A stretch of DNA of 64,000 nucleotides, from positions 1-64,000 of the forward strand of contig RFON01000006.1 of assembly GCA_009926625.1 (NCBI GenBank). Direction: 5' to 3'. A program made the position numbers and the translations under genes. Shown one piece after another: positions 16,440 through 25,033 of the stretch. The DNA is from Planctomycetota bacterium (lineage in GTDB: Bacteria > Planctomycetota > Phycisphaerae > Phycisphaerales > SM1A02). The notes beneath the pieces are model-generated. The model was not told the DNA's origin, ran no database searches, and saw only the letters and a list, made by a program, of their open reading frames with translations. Positions within the stretch are counted from its first letter, which is position 1, and every line of letters begins with the position of its first letter.

Positions 16440-19289
16440 TCAGCAGTTCGCCGCGAACGCCCGCGCCGCATCCACGGCTTCGGTCACCTTGGTGACATCC
16501 TTGCCGCCCGCCTGCGCGGTGTCGGGCTTGCCTCCGCCGCTGCCGCCGCATGCCTGCGCGGTCGTGCGAACCCAGTCTCCAGCCTTGAGTCCCTTCGCAA
16601 TCGCCCAGGTGGGGCTTGTCGCAGCGATAGCCACCTTTCCCGATTCGGTGTCGGGGCTGAGCAGCAGGATCGGCGTCTCGGGCAACTGCGCGCGCGATGA
16701 ATCGAGCGCAGCCATGAGCGCAGCGGCGTCGGCACCGCGAACAACCGCCACCAGCGGTCGACGAGCATCGCCCCCCACATGCGCCTCGGCGAGGGCGCGC
16801 ACCTGCGTCACTGCCTCATCGCGCGTGGAACCCTCCAACTTTCGGCGGGCGTCCTTCGTGCGATCGCGAAGTGCATCCAGCCGCGCCATCAGGGCATGGC
16901 GCGCGCACAAGCCGATGGTGAGCGCAGTCTCCGCGCGAACGATCTCCGCAGCTTCCGTCAGCAACGCATCGCCGTCGAGGCGCATCGCCGCTTCCACACG
17001 CTCGGCGAACTGGCGCGCCGTCTCCGCTGCCTCATTCGCTGCGCTCCCCGTGAGTCCAAAGCAGCGACGCACGCCCGCCGATGATGCGCCCTCCGACAGC
17101 AGCACGAATGACTTTGCACCGCCCGTCGATGCGAGGTGCGTTCCACCGCAGAACTCGATCGACAGGGCACCCCACCGCGGATCGTTCGGTGCGCGATCGA
17201 GGTCGGCCACGGGCGCACCGATACTGACGACGCGCACGGGATCGGGGTAGCGCTCGCCGAAGACGGCGCGAACGCCCGTGATCGTCTTGGCGTGGGCGAG
17301 CGGAAGCGTGCCGATCGACACAGCGAGATCCGCGGCGATGGCCGCGTTCACCTGCCGCTCCACCTGCTGCGCGTCGCCCGCGGAAAGCGCCCGCGACGAT
17401 GCGAAGTCGAAGCGCAATCGATCGGCGGCGACGAGCGATCCGCGCTGCTGCACCTCCTCGCCGATCACGCTGCGCAGCGCGAGATTCAGCAAGTGCGTGG
17501 CGGTGTGATTGGCTCGGATCCGCTCGCGCCGTTCATGATGCAGCATGATCTCCGCGTCGCTGTCGACATGCAGCACCCCATGCGCGACGCGACCGATGTG
17601 CAGCACATAATCACCGAAACGCTGGACATCGCGCACCGCGAAGTGACCCGTCGACGCAGCGCGCGCGCCGCCTTGATCGCTCCCGCGATCGACGGTGCGG
17701 ATGTCGCCCTCGTCCGCCTCTTGCCCGCCGCTCTCGGCGAAGAAACAGGTTCGGTCGAGCACGATGCCGCCCGTGTGTCCAGTATCGAGTGACTCGCAGA
17801 AGTGCTTGCCATTCCAGATCGCGCGAATGCGCGCATGCATCGGATGACCGAGATCGCGCGCCGAGTCGTCGGTCGCGTGGATGTGCATCGCCGCGAGCTT
17901 CGCGATCGCATCGGGCGGCAGTTCCGTCCGCTCGCCTTCCTGCGCACCCGCGCGGCTGGTCTCGCGGGCGCGTTCCATCAGCGCCTCATAGCCCGCCACA
18001 TCCACGCGCAGTCCGCGCTCCGCCGCCATGACCTCGGTGAGGTCGACGGGGAAACCCCAGGTGTCGTGCAGGCGGAACGCATCCTCCGCGGTGATCGCGC
18101 CGCTTCCCGATTGCCGCGCGCGATCGGCGGATTCATCGAACAGCGCGATGCCGCGTCCGAGCGTCTTGCCGAAGAGTTCTTCTTCCGTGCGGATCGTCTG
18201 CGCTGCCTTCGCGGCTCCCGCGGCGATCTCTGGGAACGCACCGCCGAGCGTTTCGACCACGGCGGGCACGAGCAGGTGCACGAACGGCTGCTCCATGCCA
18301 AGCGTCTGCCGACCATGGCGCGCCGCCCGTCGGAGGATGCGTCGCAGCACATAGTTGCGCCCGTCGCTGCCTGGACCCGCTCCATCGCACGCCGCCGCCG
18401 TCAGGCAGCGCACATGATCGGCAATGATGCGGTAGGCGATGTCGATCGGATCGGTCAGCGATGCGCCGTAGGGCCGCGCGCCCGATGCTCGCGCGATTGC
18501 ATCGAAGATCGGGCTCCAGAGGTCGGTGTCGTAGTTCGATCGTTTCCCCTGGATCACGCTCACCAACCGTTCCAGTCCCATGCCCGTGTCGACATGCTTT
18601 GCGGGCAGCGGCTTCAGCGTGCCGTCACTCTCGCGGTTGAACTGAATGAACACATGGTTCCAGATCTCGAGCACATCGGGATCACCGCTGTTGACGAGCT
18701 TCGCCGCATCGCGTCCGCCGATTCGATCGAAGTGAATCTCCGAGCAGGGGCCGCATGGACCGGTTTCGCCCATCTCCCAGAAGTTGTCCTTCATCGATCC
18801 AGGCAGCACGCGGTCCGCGGGCAAGTGTGCGCACCACAGTTCGCGCGCCTCCTCGTCGGGCTCGAGCCCAGCGCCCTTGTTTCCGCCGAAATAGGTCGCA
18901 TACAGGCGATCCTGCGGCAGTCCGTACACCTCCGTCAGGAGTTCCCAGCCCCAGTGGATCGACTCGCGCTTGAAGTAATCGCCGAACGACCAGTTGCCGA
19001 GCATCTCGAAGAAGGTGTGGTGATAGACATCCTTGCCGACATCCTCGAGATCGTTGTGCTTGCCGCCGGCTCGGATGCACTTCTGCGAATTGACTGCGCG
19101 CGTGAACGCGCGGGAGCCGCGTCCGAGGAAGACATCCTTGAACTGGTTCATCCCCGCGTTGGTGAACAGCAGCGTTGGATCGTCGAACGGCACGACCGCA
19201 CTGCCCGGCGCGAAGGTGTGCCCCGCCTTCGTTCGGAAGAAGTCGATGAATGCGGACCTGATTTCAGCTGCGTTTCTGGGCTGTGGCAT
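16440..19289 (-). CDS. alaS: Alanine-tRNA ligase
   Basis: A 949-residue class II synthetase, slightly longer than the ~875 residues of E. coli AlaS. The aminoacylation core begins at MPQPRNAAEIRSAFIDFF and includes TNAGMNQFKDVFLG and RRILRRAARHGR. The editing domain has the zinc/editing motifs HTATHLLNLAL (HxxxH) and EFCGGTHLAS (CxxxH). The C-Ala region ends in a GGSGGGKPDTAQAGG stretch as in other AlaS. The start is set at MPQPRN rather than upstream because this matches the family N-terminus. Divergent from tpiA, 50 bp apart. Confidence 0.96.
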   Translation of the reverse strand: MPQPRNAAEIRSAFIDFFRTKAGHTFAPGSAVVPFDDPTLLFTNAGMNQFKDVFLGRGSRAFTRAVNSQKCIRAGGKHNDLEDVGKDVYHHTFFEMLGNWSFGDYFKRESIHWGWELLTEVYGLPQDRLYATYFGGNKGAGLEPDEEARELWCAHLPADRVLPGSMKDNFWEMGETGPCGPCSEIHFDRIGGRDAAKLVNSGDPDVLEIWNHVFIQFNRESDGTLKPLPAKHVDTGMGLERLVSVIQGKRSNYDTDLWSPIFDAIARASGARPYGASLTDPIDIAYRIIADHVRCLTAAACDGAGPGSDGRNYVLRRILRRAARHGRQTLGMEQPFVHLLVPAVVETLGGAFPEIAAGAAKAAQTIRTEEELFGKTLGRGIALFDESADRARQSGSGAITAEDAFRLHDTWGFPVDLTEVMAAERGLRVDVAGYEALMERARETSRAGAQEGERTELPPDAIAKLAAMHIHATDDSARDLGHPMHARIRAIWNGKHFCESLDTGHTGGIVLDRTCFFAESGGQEADEGDIRTVDRGSDQGGARAASTGHFAVRDVQRFGDYVLHIGRVAHGVLHVDSDAEIMLHHERRERIRANHTATHLLNLALRSVIGEEVQQRGSLVAADRLRFDFASSRALSAGDAQQVERQVNAAIAADLAVSIGTLPLAHAKTITGVRAVFGERYPDPVRVVSIGAPVADLDRAPNDPRWGALSIEFCGGTHLASTGGAKSFVLLSEGASSAGVRRCFGLTGSAANEAAETARQFAERVEAAMRLDGDALLTEAAEIVRAETALTIGLCARHALMARLDALRDRTKDARRKLEGSTRDEAVTQVRALAEAHVGGDARRPLVAVVRGADAAALMAALDSSRAQLPETPILLLSPDTESGKVAIAATSPTWAIAKGLKAGDWVRTTAQACGGSGGGKPDTAQAGGKDVTKVTEAVDAARAFAANC

Positions 19290-19339
19290 GGCGGGAGCGG
19301 GGAGGATACGCAGCGGTGCCGCCCGTACCATCCTACGGC

Positions 19340-20113
19340 ATGCGGCGTCCCTTCATCGGCGGCAACTGGAAGATGAACACTGATCACGCCAGCGCGCGCT
19401 CCCTTGCGCATGCGATCGATGAGGGCATCGCCGACGACCTGCAAGCCGACATCGTGGTGTTTCCGCCGTTTCCGTACCTGCTGACGGTCGCCGAGGTGAT
19501 GGCGGGCTCGGTGGTGGCGCTCGGGGCGCAGGATCTGTCGAGCGAGGCGAACGGCGCGCGGACGGGCGAGGTGAGCGCCGAGATGCTTCGCGATGTCGGC
19601 GCGTCGTGGGTCATCGTCGGTCATTCCGAACGCCGCCACAAGGTCGGCGAGAGCGAATCGCTGATCGCGGACAAGCTGTCGATGGCGCTCGGCAGCGGGC
19701 TTCGTGCCGTGCTGTGCGTCGGCGAGACGCGTGAGGAGCGCGATGCGGGCAAGGCGCATGACATCATCGCGGCGCAGTTGCGGTCGGCGCTGGCATCGGT
19801 CGACGCAGCAGCGATGGTCGATGTCGTGATTGCCTACGAGCCTGTCTGGGCGATTGGAACGGGCATCACCGCACAGCCAAGCGATGCGGGTGAGGCGCAC
19901 CGCGAGATTCGTTCTGCGCTCGCGGGACGCTATGATGCGCGGCTCGCTTCGAGCGTCCGCGTGGTGTACGGCGGATCGCTGGTGCCTGCTGCCGCGAAGG
20001 CGATCTTCTCGGTGGACGGCGTGGATGGTGGGCTCGTTGGCGGCGCTTCATTGAAGGCGCCAGACTTCCTTGCCCTTTGCTCTGCGGCGACGGTCGGAGT
20101 TGCTGCCAGCTGA
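19340..20113 (+). CDS. tpiA: Triosephosphate isomerase
   Basis: A 257-residue TIM barrel interconverting dihydroxyacetone phosphate and glyceraldehyde 3-phosphate. Starts RRPFIGGNWKMN (catalytic Lys in NWKMN). The catalytic His is in VIVGHSERR, the catalytic Glu in VIAYEPVWAIGTG (loop 6 region), and the phosphate-binding end in VVYGGSLVPAAA and VDGGLVGGASL. Followed 21 bp later by secG, an order seen in many bacteria (tpiA-secG). Confidence 0.97.
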   Translation: MRRPFIGGNWKMNTDHASARSLAHAIDEGIADDLQADIVVFPPFPYLLTVAEVMAGSVVALGAQDLSSEANGARTGEVSAEMLRDVGASWVIVGHSERRHKVGESESLIADKLSMALGSGLRAVLCVGETREERDAGKAHDIIAAQLRSALASVDAAAMVDVVIAYEPVWAIGTGITAQPSDAGEAHREIRSALAGRYDARLASSVRVVYGGSLVPAAAKAIFSVDGVDGGLVGGASLKAPDFLALCSAATVGVAAS

Positions 20114-20134
20114 TACCTGGCCAAGGAACGCATC

Positions 20135-20605
20135 ATGGGATTCTGGTTCAACCTGCTCACCTTCCTCTTCGCCGCATCAAGCGTGATCTTGGTGCTCATC
20201 ATCCTCGTGCAACGACCGCAGGGCGGCGGACTTGCGCAGGCATTCGGCGGCGCGGGTGGCGGCGCGACGGACACGGCATTCGGCGGTCGCACGGGTGATG
20301 TGCTGACCTACCTGACGCTTGGCGCGTTCTCGATTTACTTGGTCATTGCGATCAGCCTGAATGTGATCGACAATCCGACTGTGGAGGAGCCGATCGTGGA
20401 GCCTGCGGTGCAGGCATCCGAGACGGGATCGAACTTGCTGCAGCCCGCGGCGGCACCCGCCGATGCGAGCACCAGCACTGGCGGTGCAGCTCCTGTCGAC
20501 GCGACCGCAACGCCAGCCGTTGACCAGCCGCTCGTTGCGCCTGCAGCGCCCGCGCCTGCAGCGCCCGCGCCCGCAGCGCCCGCGCAACCAGCCCCGACCC
20601 CCTGA
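20135..20605 (+). CDS. secG: Preprotein translocase subunit SecG with long Ala/Pro tail
   Basis: A 156-residue protein. The SecG core takes the first ~80 residues: helix 1 FLFAASSVILVLIILVQRPQ, the Gly-rich cytoplasmic loop GGGLAQAFGGAGGGATDTAF, and helix 2 YLTLGAFSIYLVIAISLNVI. The remaining ~75 residues form a low-complexity tail of Ala, Pro, Thr and Val, partly encoded by a 15-bp repeat. SecG is a non-essential accessory of SecYEG. The tail should lie outside the membrane; its role is unknown. Confidence 0.9.
   Translation: MGFWFNLLTFLFAASSVILVLIILVQRPQGGGLAQAFGGAGGGATDTAFGGRTGDVLTYLTLGAFSIYLVIAISLNVIDNPTVEEPIVEPAVQASETGSNLLQPAAAPADASTSTGGAAPVDATATPAVDQPLVAPAAPAPAAPAPAAPAQPAPTP
20537..20581 (+). 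repeat. 15-bp tandem repeat encoding APAAP in SecG tail
   Basis: Three consecutive copies of GCGCCTGCAGCGCCC, the third with one substitution (T to C), each encoding Ala-Pro-Ala-Ala-Pro. The repeat is a multiple of three, so copy-number changes would alter tail length without breaking the frame. Confidence 0.85.
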
Positions 20606-20626
20606 GCCACGCCGAGGACGCCACGG

Positions 20627-21511
20627 ATGATCCGCTCGATGACCGGTTTCGGAGTCGCGCGCGGCGAAGTCGATGGCGTGCCTGTGGAAGTCGAAGTTCG
20701 CTCGGTCAACAATCGACACTTCAAGTGCACGCTTCGTGTTCCAGAGGAGCTTTCCGCGCTTGAGGCGGACATCGAGGCAGCGTGCACGCGGCGCCTCGCA
20801 CGCGGCAGCGTTCTCGTGACGCTTCGAATCGTCGCCTCCGCAGCGCGGCGCGGCGCACGCATCGATGGCGAGGCGCTCAACGGTTACATCGCGCAACTGA
20901 CGCAGACGCTCGGCTTCGAGGAGGCGCGCCGCATTGACCGCGGACAGCTCCTGATGCTTCCTGGCGTGATCGTCGAAGACGGCGGTGAGGTTTTTCTTGA
21001 GCACCTTCGCCCGACCGTGCTTCTGTTGGTCGACGAGGCGTGTGACCGAGTGCTCGAAACCCGCTCGCGCGAAGGCGAAACGATTCGCGCACATCTGGGC
21101 GAGTGTGCACGGACGCTGCGCTCGCGCGCGGCATCGATCCAAGTGCGTGCGCCGCAGGTCGTGGCGGCATACGAGGCTCGACTGCGTCAGCGCATGGATG
21201 CGATGCTGAAGGAGCTTGGCAGGAGCGTCGAGCCATCGGACCTGCTTCGTGAAGTGGCGATCTTCGCGGAACGATCGGACATCGCGGAGGAAGTGGTTCG
21301 GCTTGGCGGACACATTGACCAGTTGGAACGGCTGCTCGATCCGTCGAACGCCGAAGCGGTGGGGCGACCCATGGACTTCCTTGCACAGGAACTCCTGCGC
21401 GAAGCCAACACCATCGCAAGCAAGTCTGCGGATGTGGAGACCGCGCAGCAGGTGGTCGACATCAAGACGGCCATCGACCGCATCAAGGAGCAAGCCCAGA
21501 ATGTCGAGTGA
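20627..21511 (+). CDS. yicC: YicC/YloC family endoribonuclease
   Basis: A 294-residue protein of normal family length. It opens with MIRSMTGFGVARGE and EVEVRSVNNRHFKCTLRVPE, the hallmark YicC N-terminal blocks. It ends with the DUF1732 domain: RSDIAEEVVRLGGHIDQLER, GRPMDFLAQELLREANTIASK and a final DIKTAIDRIKEQAQNVE. YicC proteins are RNA endonucleases that act on structured RNA. In many bacteria gmk and rpoZ follow, but here a PDZ protein gene overlaps the 3' end by 11 bp. Confidence 0.94.
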   Translation: MIRSMTGFGVARGEVDGVPVEVEVRSVNNRHFKCTLRVPEELSALEADIEAACTRRLARGSVLVTLRIVASAARRGARIDGEALNGYIAQLTQTLGFEEARRIDRGQLLMLPGVIVEDGGEVFLEHLRPTVLLLVDEACDRVLETRSREGETIRAHLGECARTLRSRAASIQVRAPQVVAAYEARLRQRMDAMLKELGRSVEPSDLLREVAIFAERSDIAEEVVRLGGHIDQLERLLDPSNAEAVGRPMDFLAQELLREANTIASKSADVETAQQVVDIKTAIDRIKEQAQNVE

Positions 21512-22496
21512 TGGCTCGGTCCTGCTGACCGCGCGCCATGCGATTGCGTCAGCCCTGCTCGCCGCCGTTGGTTCGACTGCGCTTGCGTGGTCCAGCCAGG
21601 ATGCGCTTCGCGATGTTCAGCCGCAGCAGGCTGACGGGCTGCGCATTCGTGGAGGTGTCGCTGTCGATGCGCAGGGGCTGGTGCGGAAGGTTCCGATGAA
21701 CCCTGCGCTGCAGCAGCCGCAGGCGTGGCGAGGCGATCTCATGGGGCAGCCGCTCACCGCTGCCCCTGAAGTGCTGCGACTGTGGTCGCGCGAGGTCCTG
21801 GAATCGGTCAAGATTTCGCCGAAGGTGCGTGCGGCCGTCGCCGCGCTCGATTCGTCGCAGTTCACGGAACGCAGTGATGCGAGCCGCGCTCTCACGGATG
21901 CATCGGTTCCGCCAGAGCAGCTGTTTGCCGTGCTTGATCGCGACCAACTCAGCACCGAGCAGCGCGAGCGGTTGCTCGCTGCGGTGCGGGAGAAGGTCGT
22001 TGCGCTGCCACGAGGCGCGCTTGGCATCCGCATGCAGCCGAGCGGCGATCCACAGCGACCGGGTGTGGAGATCATCATGCTGCTGCCGGGCATGCCCGCG
22101 AGTGCCGTGCTGAAGGTTGGCGATCGCATTGAGGAGATCGATGGAAAGCCCATCGCCAATTCGAATGACTTGGTGGACCTGATCCAGTCGCGCCTTCCGG
22201 GCGACACGGTGAAGCTTCGGGTGGCGCGTCCCGAGCGCGATGAGCGCGGGCGACCGCGACTCGATGGGCAAGGTGGGTTCGTCGAGCAGCGACTGCATGT
22301 CGACATGCAATTGACGACCGCGGCGGATCTCGACAAGTTTGAGGGTCAGTTCCCGTCCATGTCGCGGAGCCTCGTGCTCGAGCGGCGGCTGTTGGCGTTG
22401 CAGCAGGCGGAGGAACGCTTCGCGCCGAAACCGATCACCGTTCGCAGGCGAGGCAGCGACGAGCCCGCGGACGGCGATGGACCTGAGGCGCCCTGA
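21501..22496 (+). CDS. PDZ-domain protein, probably exported
   Basis: A 331-residue protein whose ATG lies inside the 3' end of yicC (11-bp overlap, different frame). The N-terminus has one hydrophobic stretch (AIASALLAAVGSTALAW) compatible with a signal peptide or anchor. A helical region follows, then a PDZ domain at about residues 175-240 with MLLPGMPASAVLKVGDRIEE and a typical DGKPIANSNDLVDLIQSRLP strand-helix. No protease domain is visible, so it is likely a scaffold or binding protein. The C-terminus is charged and low-complexity. Confidence 0.8.
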   Translation: MSSDGSVLLTARHAIASALLAAVGSTALAWSSQDALRDVQPQQADGLRIRGGVAVDAQGLVRKVPMNPALQQPQAWRGDLMGQPLTAAPEVLRLWSREVLESVKISPKVRAAVAALDSSQFTERSDASRALTDASVPPEQLFAVLDRDQLSTEQRERLLAAVREKVVALPRGALGIRMQPSGDPQRPGVEIIMLLPGMPASAVLKVGDRIEEIDGKPIANSNDLVDLIQSRLPGDTVKLRVARPERDERGRPRLDGQGGFVEQRLHVDMQLTTAADLDKFEGQFPSMSRSLVLERRLLALQQAEERFAPKPITVRRRGSDEPADGDGPEAP

Positions 22497-22517
22497 ACAG
22501 TTCGGCGCAGCGCGCTC

Positions 22518-23144
22518 TCACTTCGAGGCGGCGGACGGCTGGTTGAAGTGAGCGTCCTGCACTGGCACGACGACATCCAACACCCGCATGAACACCTGCG
22601 CCGGGGAGCCGACGGCATCGATGTTCACCACGATGGACGGCGGGTAGTAGTCAAGGACTGGGTGCGTTTCGGTGTGATACACCTCGAAGCGATGGCGGAT
22701 GACCTTGTCGTCCGCATCATCCATTCGGTTTTCCTTGAGCGCGCGGCGTCGCATTCGCTGCATCATGGCCTCTTCGTCGCCGCATGAGAGGTGGATCACC
22801 TTGAGGACATCGAGTGACTTCTGGAGCGCCTTGGCCTGCGCCACATTGCGAGGGATGCCATCGAGCACCAGCAGATCCTGCTTTGGCTTGAACAGGCTGA
22901 GCACCGTTTGTGCATGCATGTTCTGCCGCCACATCTCGATCGTCAGTTCATCGGGGACGAGTTCGCCGCGCGACGAGTAAGCGAGGAACTGCTTGCCCAA
23001 GTCGCTGGTCATGTCGAGCGAACGGAAGACATCGCCGCATGCGAGATGGAAGAACCCTGGGATCCTGCCAAGGATCTTGCCTTGCGTTCCCTTGCCCACG
23101 CCGGGGGCGCCGAAAAGCAGCACGGACTTGTAGCGTTCCGACAT
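22518..23144 (-). CDS. adk: Adenylate kinase-family nucleotide kinase
   Basis: A 208-residue P-loop kinase. Motifs are FGAPGVGKGTQGK (Walker A), ACGDVFRSLDM (NMP binding), SSRGELVPDELTIEMW, and LVLDGIPRNVAQA (core Asp). The LID region is short with no zinc Cys tetrad (RMRRRALKENRMDDADDKVI). It should transfer phosphate between ATP and AMP. The residues are close to Adk but the match is less exact than in classical members, so another NMP specificity is possible. Start MSERYKSVLL. Divergent from recJ. Confidence 0.85.
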   Translation of the reverse strand: MSERYKSVLLFGAPGVGKGTQGKILGRIPGFFHLACGDVFRSLDMTSDLGKQFLAYSSRGELVPDELTIEMWRQNMHAQTVLSLFKPKQDLLVLDGIPRNVAQAKALQKSLDVLKVIHLSCGDEEAMMQRMRRRALKENRMDDADDKVIRHRFEVYHTETHPVLDYYPPSIVVNIDAVGSPAQVFMRVLDVVVPVQDAHFNQPSAASK

Positions 23145-23242
23145 GAGTGGGTCTCCTTCGTCCGCGATGGTAACCCCAGAAACATGCGATGCGGGCGCAT
23201 GGTTGGAGCATGGCGGCGTTGCATCGGCGTAGTCTCCCCGCC

Positions 23243-24991
23243 ATGCAAGGATGGCTGAAGCGGTGGACCCTCCCGGACGGCGCGGCGGCGCGACCAACCC
23301 GAGGCAGCCTTGTGCAGCGCATCGCAGCCGCGCGCGGCATCGATGCAGATTCCCTCGATGCCTTCGCGGCGCCGACCTTCGATCACCTCAAACCCTCGGA
23401 GGACCTCTGTGGAGCGGTGGAAGTCGGCGATCGACTTGCGAATGCGGTGCGTGCCGGCAAGCACATCGCCATCTTCGGCGACTACGACGCGGACGGGATG
23501 TGTGCCGCGGCGATCCTTGTGCACCTCCTTCGGGAGGTGCAGGGTGGGGAGTCGCCTCGCGTGTACATCCCTGAACGCGCGACCGAGGGCTACGGACTTT
23601 CGCTCGAAGCGGTGCGACAACTCGCGGCCGATGGATCGAATCTCATCGTGACCGTGGACTGCGGCATCACGGCGCTTGAGGAGGTCGAGCTCGCGCGCGA
23701 ACTGGGAATGGAGGTGCTCATCACGGATCACCACACGGCGCGCAGCGATGGTCGCTTGCCGAACGCCCATGCCATCGCACACCCTGCGCTCGGCGGTGGC
23801 GATGGAACGCTCTGCGGCGCGGCGGTTGCATGGAAGGTTGGGCTGGCGTTCTGCCGCGCATGGTGCGGCAGTGATCGTGTCACGCCTGAACTTCGGGAAC
23901 TGCTCGTCGAGACGCTGGCGCTCGCTGCGTTCGGAACGGTGGCGGACATCGTTCCACTCGTGGGTGAGAACCGTGTCATCACGCGGCTTGGACTGTCGCG
24001 CATCGCTCGCAGCAGTTTGCCGGGCTTGCGCGCGCTCGCTGTGCAGGCAGGCATCGGGCCACACGACCGTGTCGACAGCGAACGCATCTCCTTCGGCATC
24101 GCACCGATCCTGAACGCCTGCGGGCGGCTCGGGAGTGCGATGGATGGCATGCATCTGCTCGCACTGCCGCGCGCGAGTGACGGTGTGGACGCGGCAAGCG
24201 AGCGGCTCGCCCTCGAGTCGGTGCGGCGCTTTGCGGCGCTGAACGAGCGTCGCAAGGCGGAGGAGCGCGAGATCTTCGAGCAGGCACTCGATCGGCAGGA
24301 CGAGGGGCTCGGCGCGGCGCGGGGCGCATGTGTGCTTGCCGACCCGCTGTGGTCGCGTGGCATCGTCGGGACCGCATCGGCGCGGCTCGCCGAGCGACTG
24401 CATGTTCCTGTCGTGCTGATGCAATGCGACGGCGGCACGGCGCATGGTTCCGCGCGAAGCATCGATGGCTACTCGATCCTTGGCGGACTCGAGGCGTGCG
24501 CCAGTCATCTCGGTCGATTTGGCGGACACGCCGCTGCGGCTGGCGTGAGCGTGCCTGAGTCGCAGATCGGAGCATTTCGTGAGGCGCTTTCCGCGCATGC
24601 CGCTGCGCACCGACCGCCCAACGCAGGTCCCTCCGCGCGTGCAGATGTGTGCCTCGTCGGCAGCGATGTATCCGCAGAGTCGTTTGCGGCAGTGCAGCAG
24701 CTCGGTCCGTTCGGTCGAGGCTTCCCATCACCGACCGTCTGGGCACATGACGCGGTCATCACATCGACCCCGCGCATCTTCGGCAAGGACCACGACCACA
24801 TCAGTTTCTTCGTGAGGATCGGCGACTCGTCCCCATCGGAGTTGTCCTGCACCTGGTGGAGACAAGCGGCGCAGTCGGGGCGCTTGACGCGCGGACTTGG
24901 GATTCAACTCATCGGTTCGCCGCAGGTGGACACTTGGAGCGGACGCAACCGCCCCGCGCTGCAACTGGTCGATGTCGCCGACCGCGCGTGA
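23243..24991 (+). CDS. recJ: Single-stranded-DNA-specific exonuclease RecJ
   Basis: A 582-residue 5'-3' ssDNA exonuclease of normal length. The DHH phosphoesterase motifs are IFGDYDADGMCAAAIL (DxD), LIVTVDCGIT and VLITDHHTAR (DHH). Later come RISFGIAPILNACGRLG and the DHHA1 domain with GGHAAAAGVSV. The C-terminal OB-like domain includes ISFFVRIGD. RecJ works in mismatch, recombination and base-excision repair. The start MQGWLKRWTL is chosen from family alignment; an ATG 54 bp upstream is possible. Confidence 0.94.
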   Translation: MQGWLKRWTLPDGAAARPTRGSLVQRIAAARGIDADSLDAFAAPTFDHLKPSEDLCGAVEVGDRLANAVRAGKHIAIFGDYDADGMCAAAILVHLLREVQGGESPRVYIPERATEGYGLSLEAVRQLAADGSNLIVTVDCGITALEEVELARELGMEVLITDHHTARSDGRLPNAHAIAHPALGGGDGTLCGAAVAWKVGLAFCRAWCGSDRVTPELRELLVETLALAAFGTVADIVPLVGENRVITRLGLSRIARSSLPGLRALAVQAGIGPHDRVDSERISFGIAPILNACGRLGSAMDGMHLLALPRASDGVDAASERLALESVRRFAALNERRKAEEREIFEQALDRQDEGLGAARGACVLADPLWSRGIVGTASARLAERLHVPVVLMQCDGGTAHGSARSIDGYSILGGLEACASHLGRFGGHAAAAGVSVPESQIGAFREALSAHAAAHRPPNAGPSARADVCLVGSDVSAESFAAVQQLGPFGRGFPSPTVWAHDAVITSTPRIFGKDHDHISFFVRIGDSSPSELSCTWWRQAAQSGRLTRGLGIQLIGSPQVDTWSGRNRPALQLVDVADRA

Positions 24992-24995
24992 GATC

Positions 24996-25019
24996 GTTGC
25001 AACGCCCGTTGCAACGCCC
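24996..25019. repeat. Tandem duplication of 12-bp unit containing palindrome GTTGCAAC
   Basis: Two exact adjacent copies of GTTGCAACGCCC (24996-25007 and 25008-25019) lie in the 42-bp gap between the convergent recJ and UDPGP genes. GTTGCAAC is self-complementary. It could be a protein-binding site or a simple replication duplication; no T-tract follows. Confidence 0.6.
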
Positions 25020-25033
25020 ATCGCAGCGGCGTT

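Noticed and set aside
17802-19376. 524-codon open frame antisense to alaS
   Set aside because: Shadow of alaS; no domain recognised.
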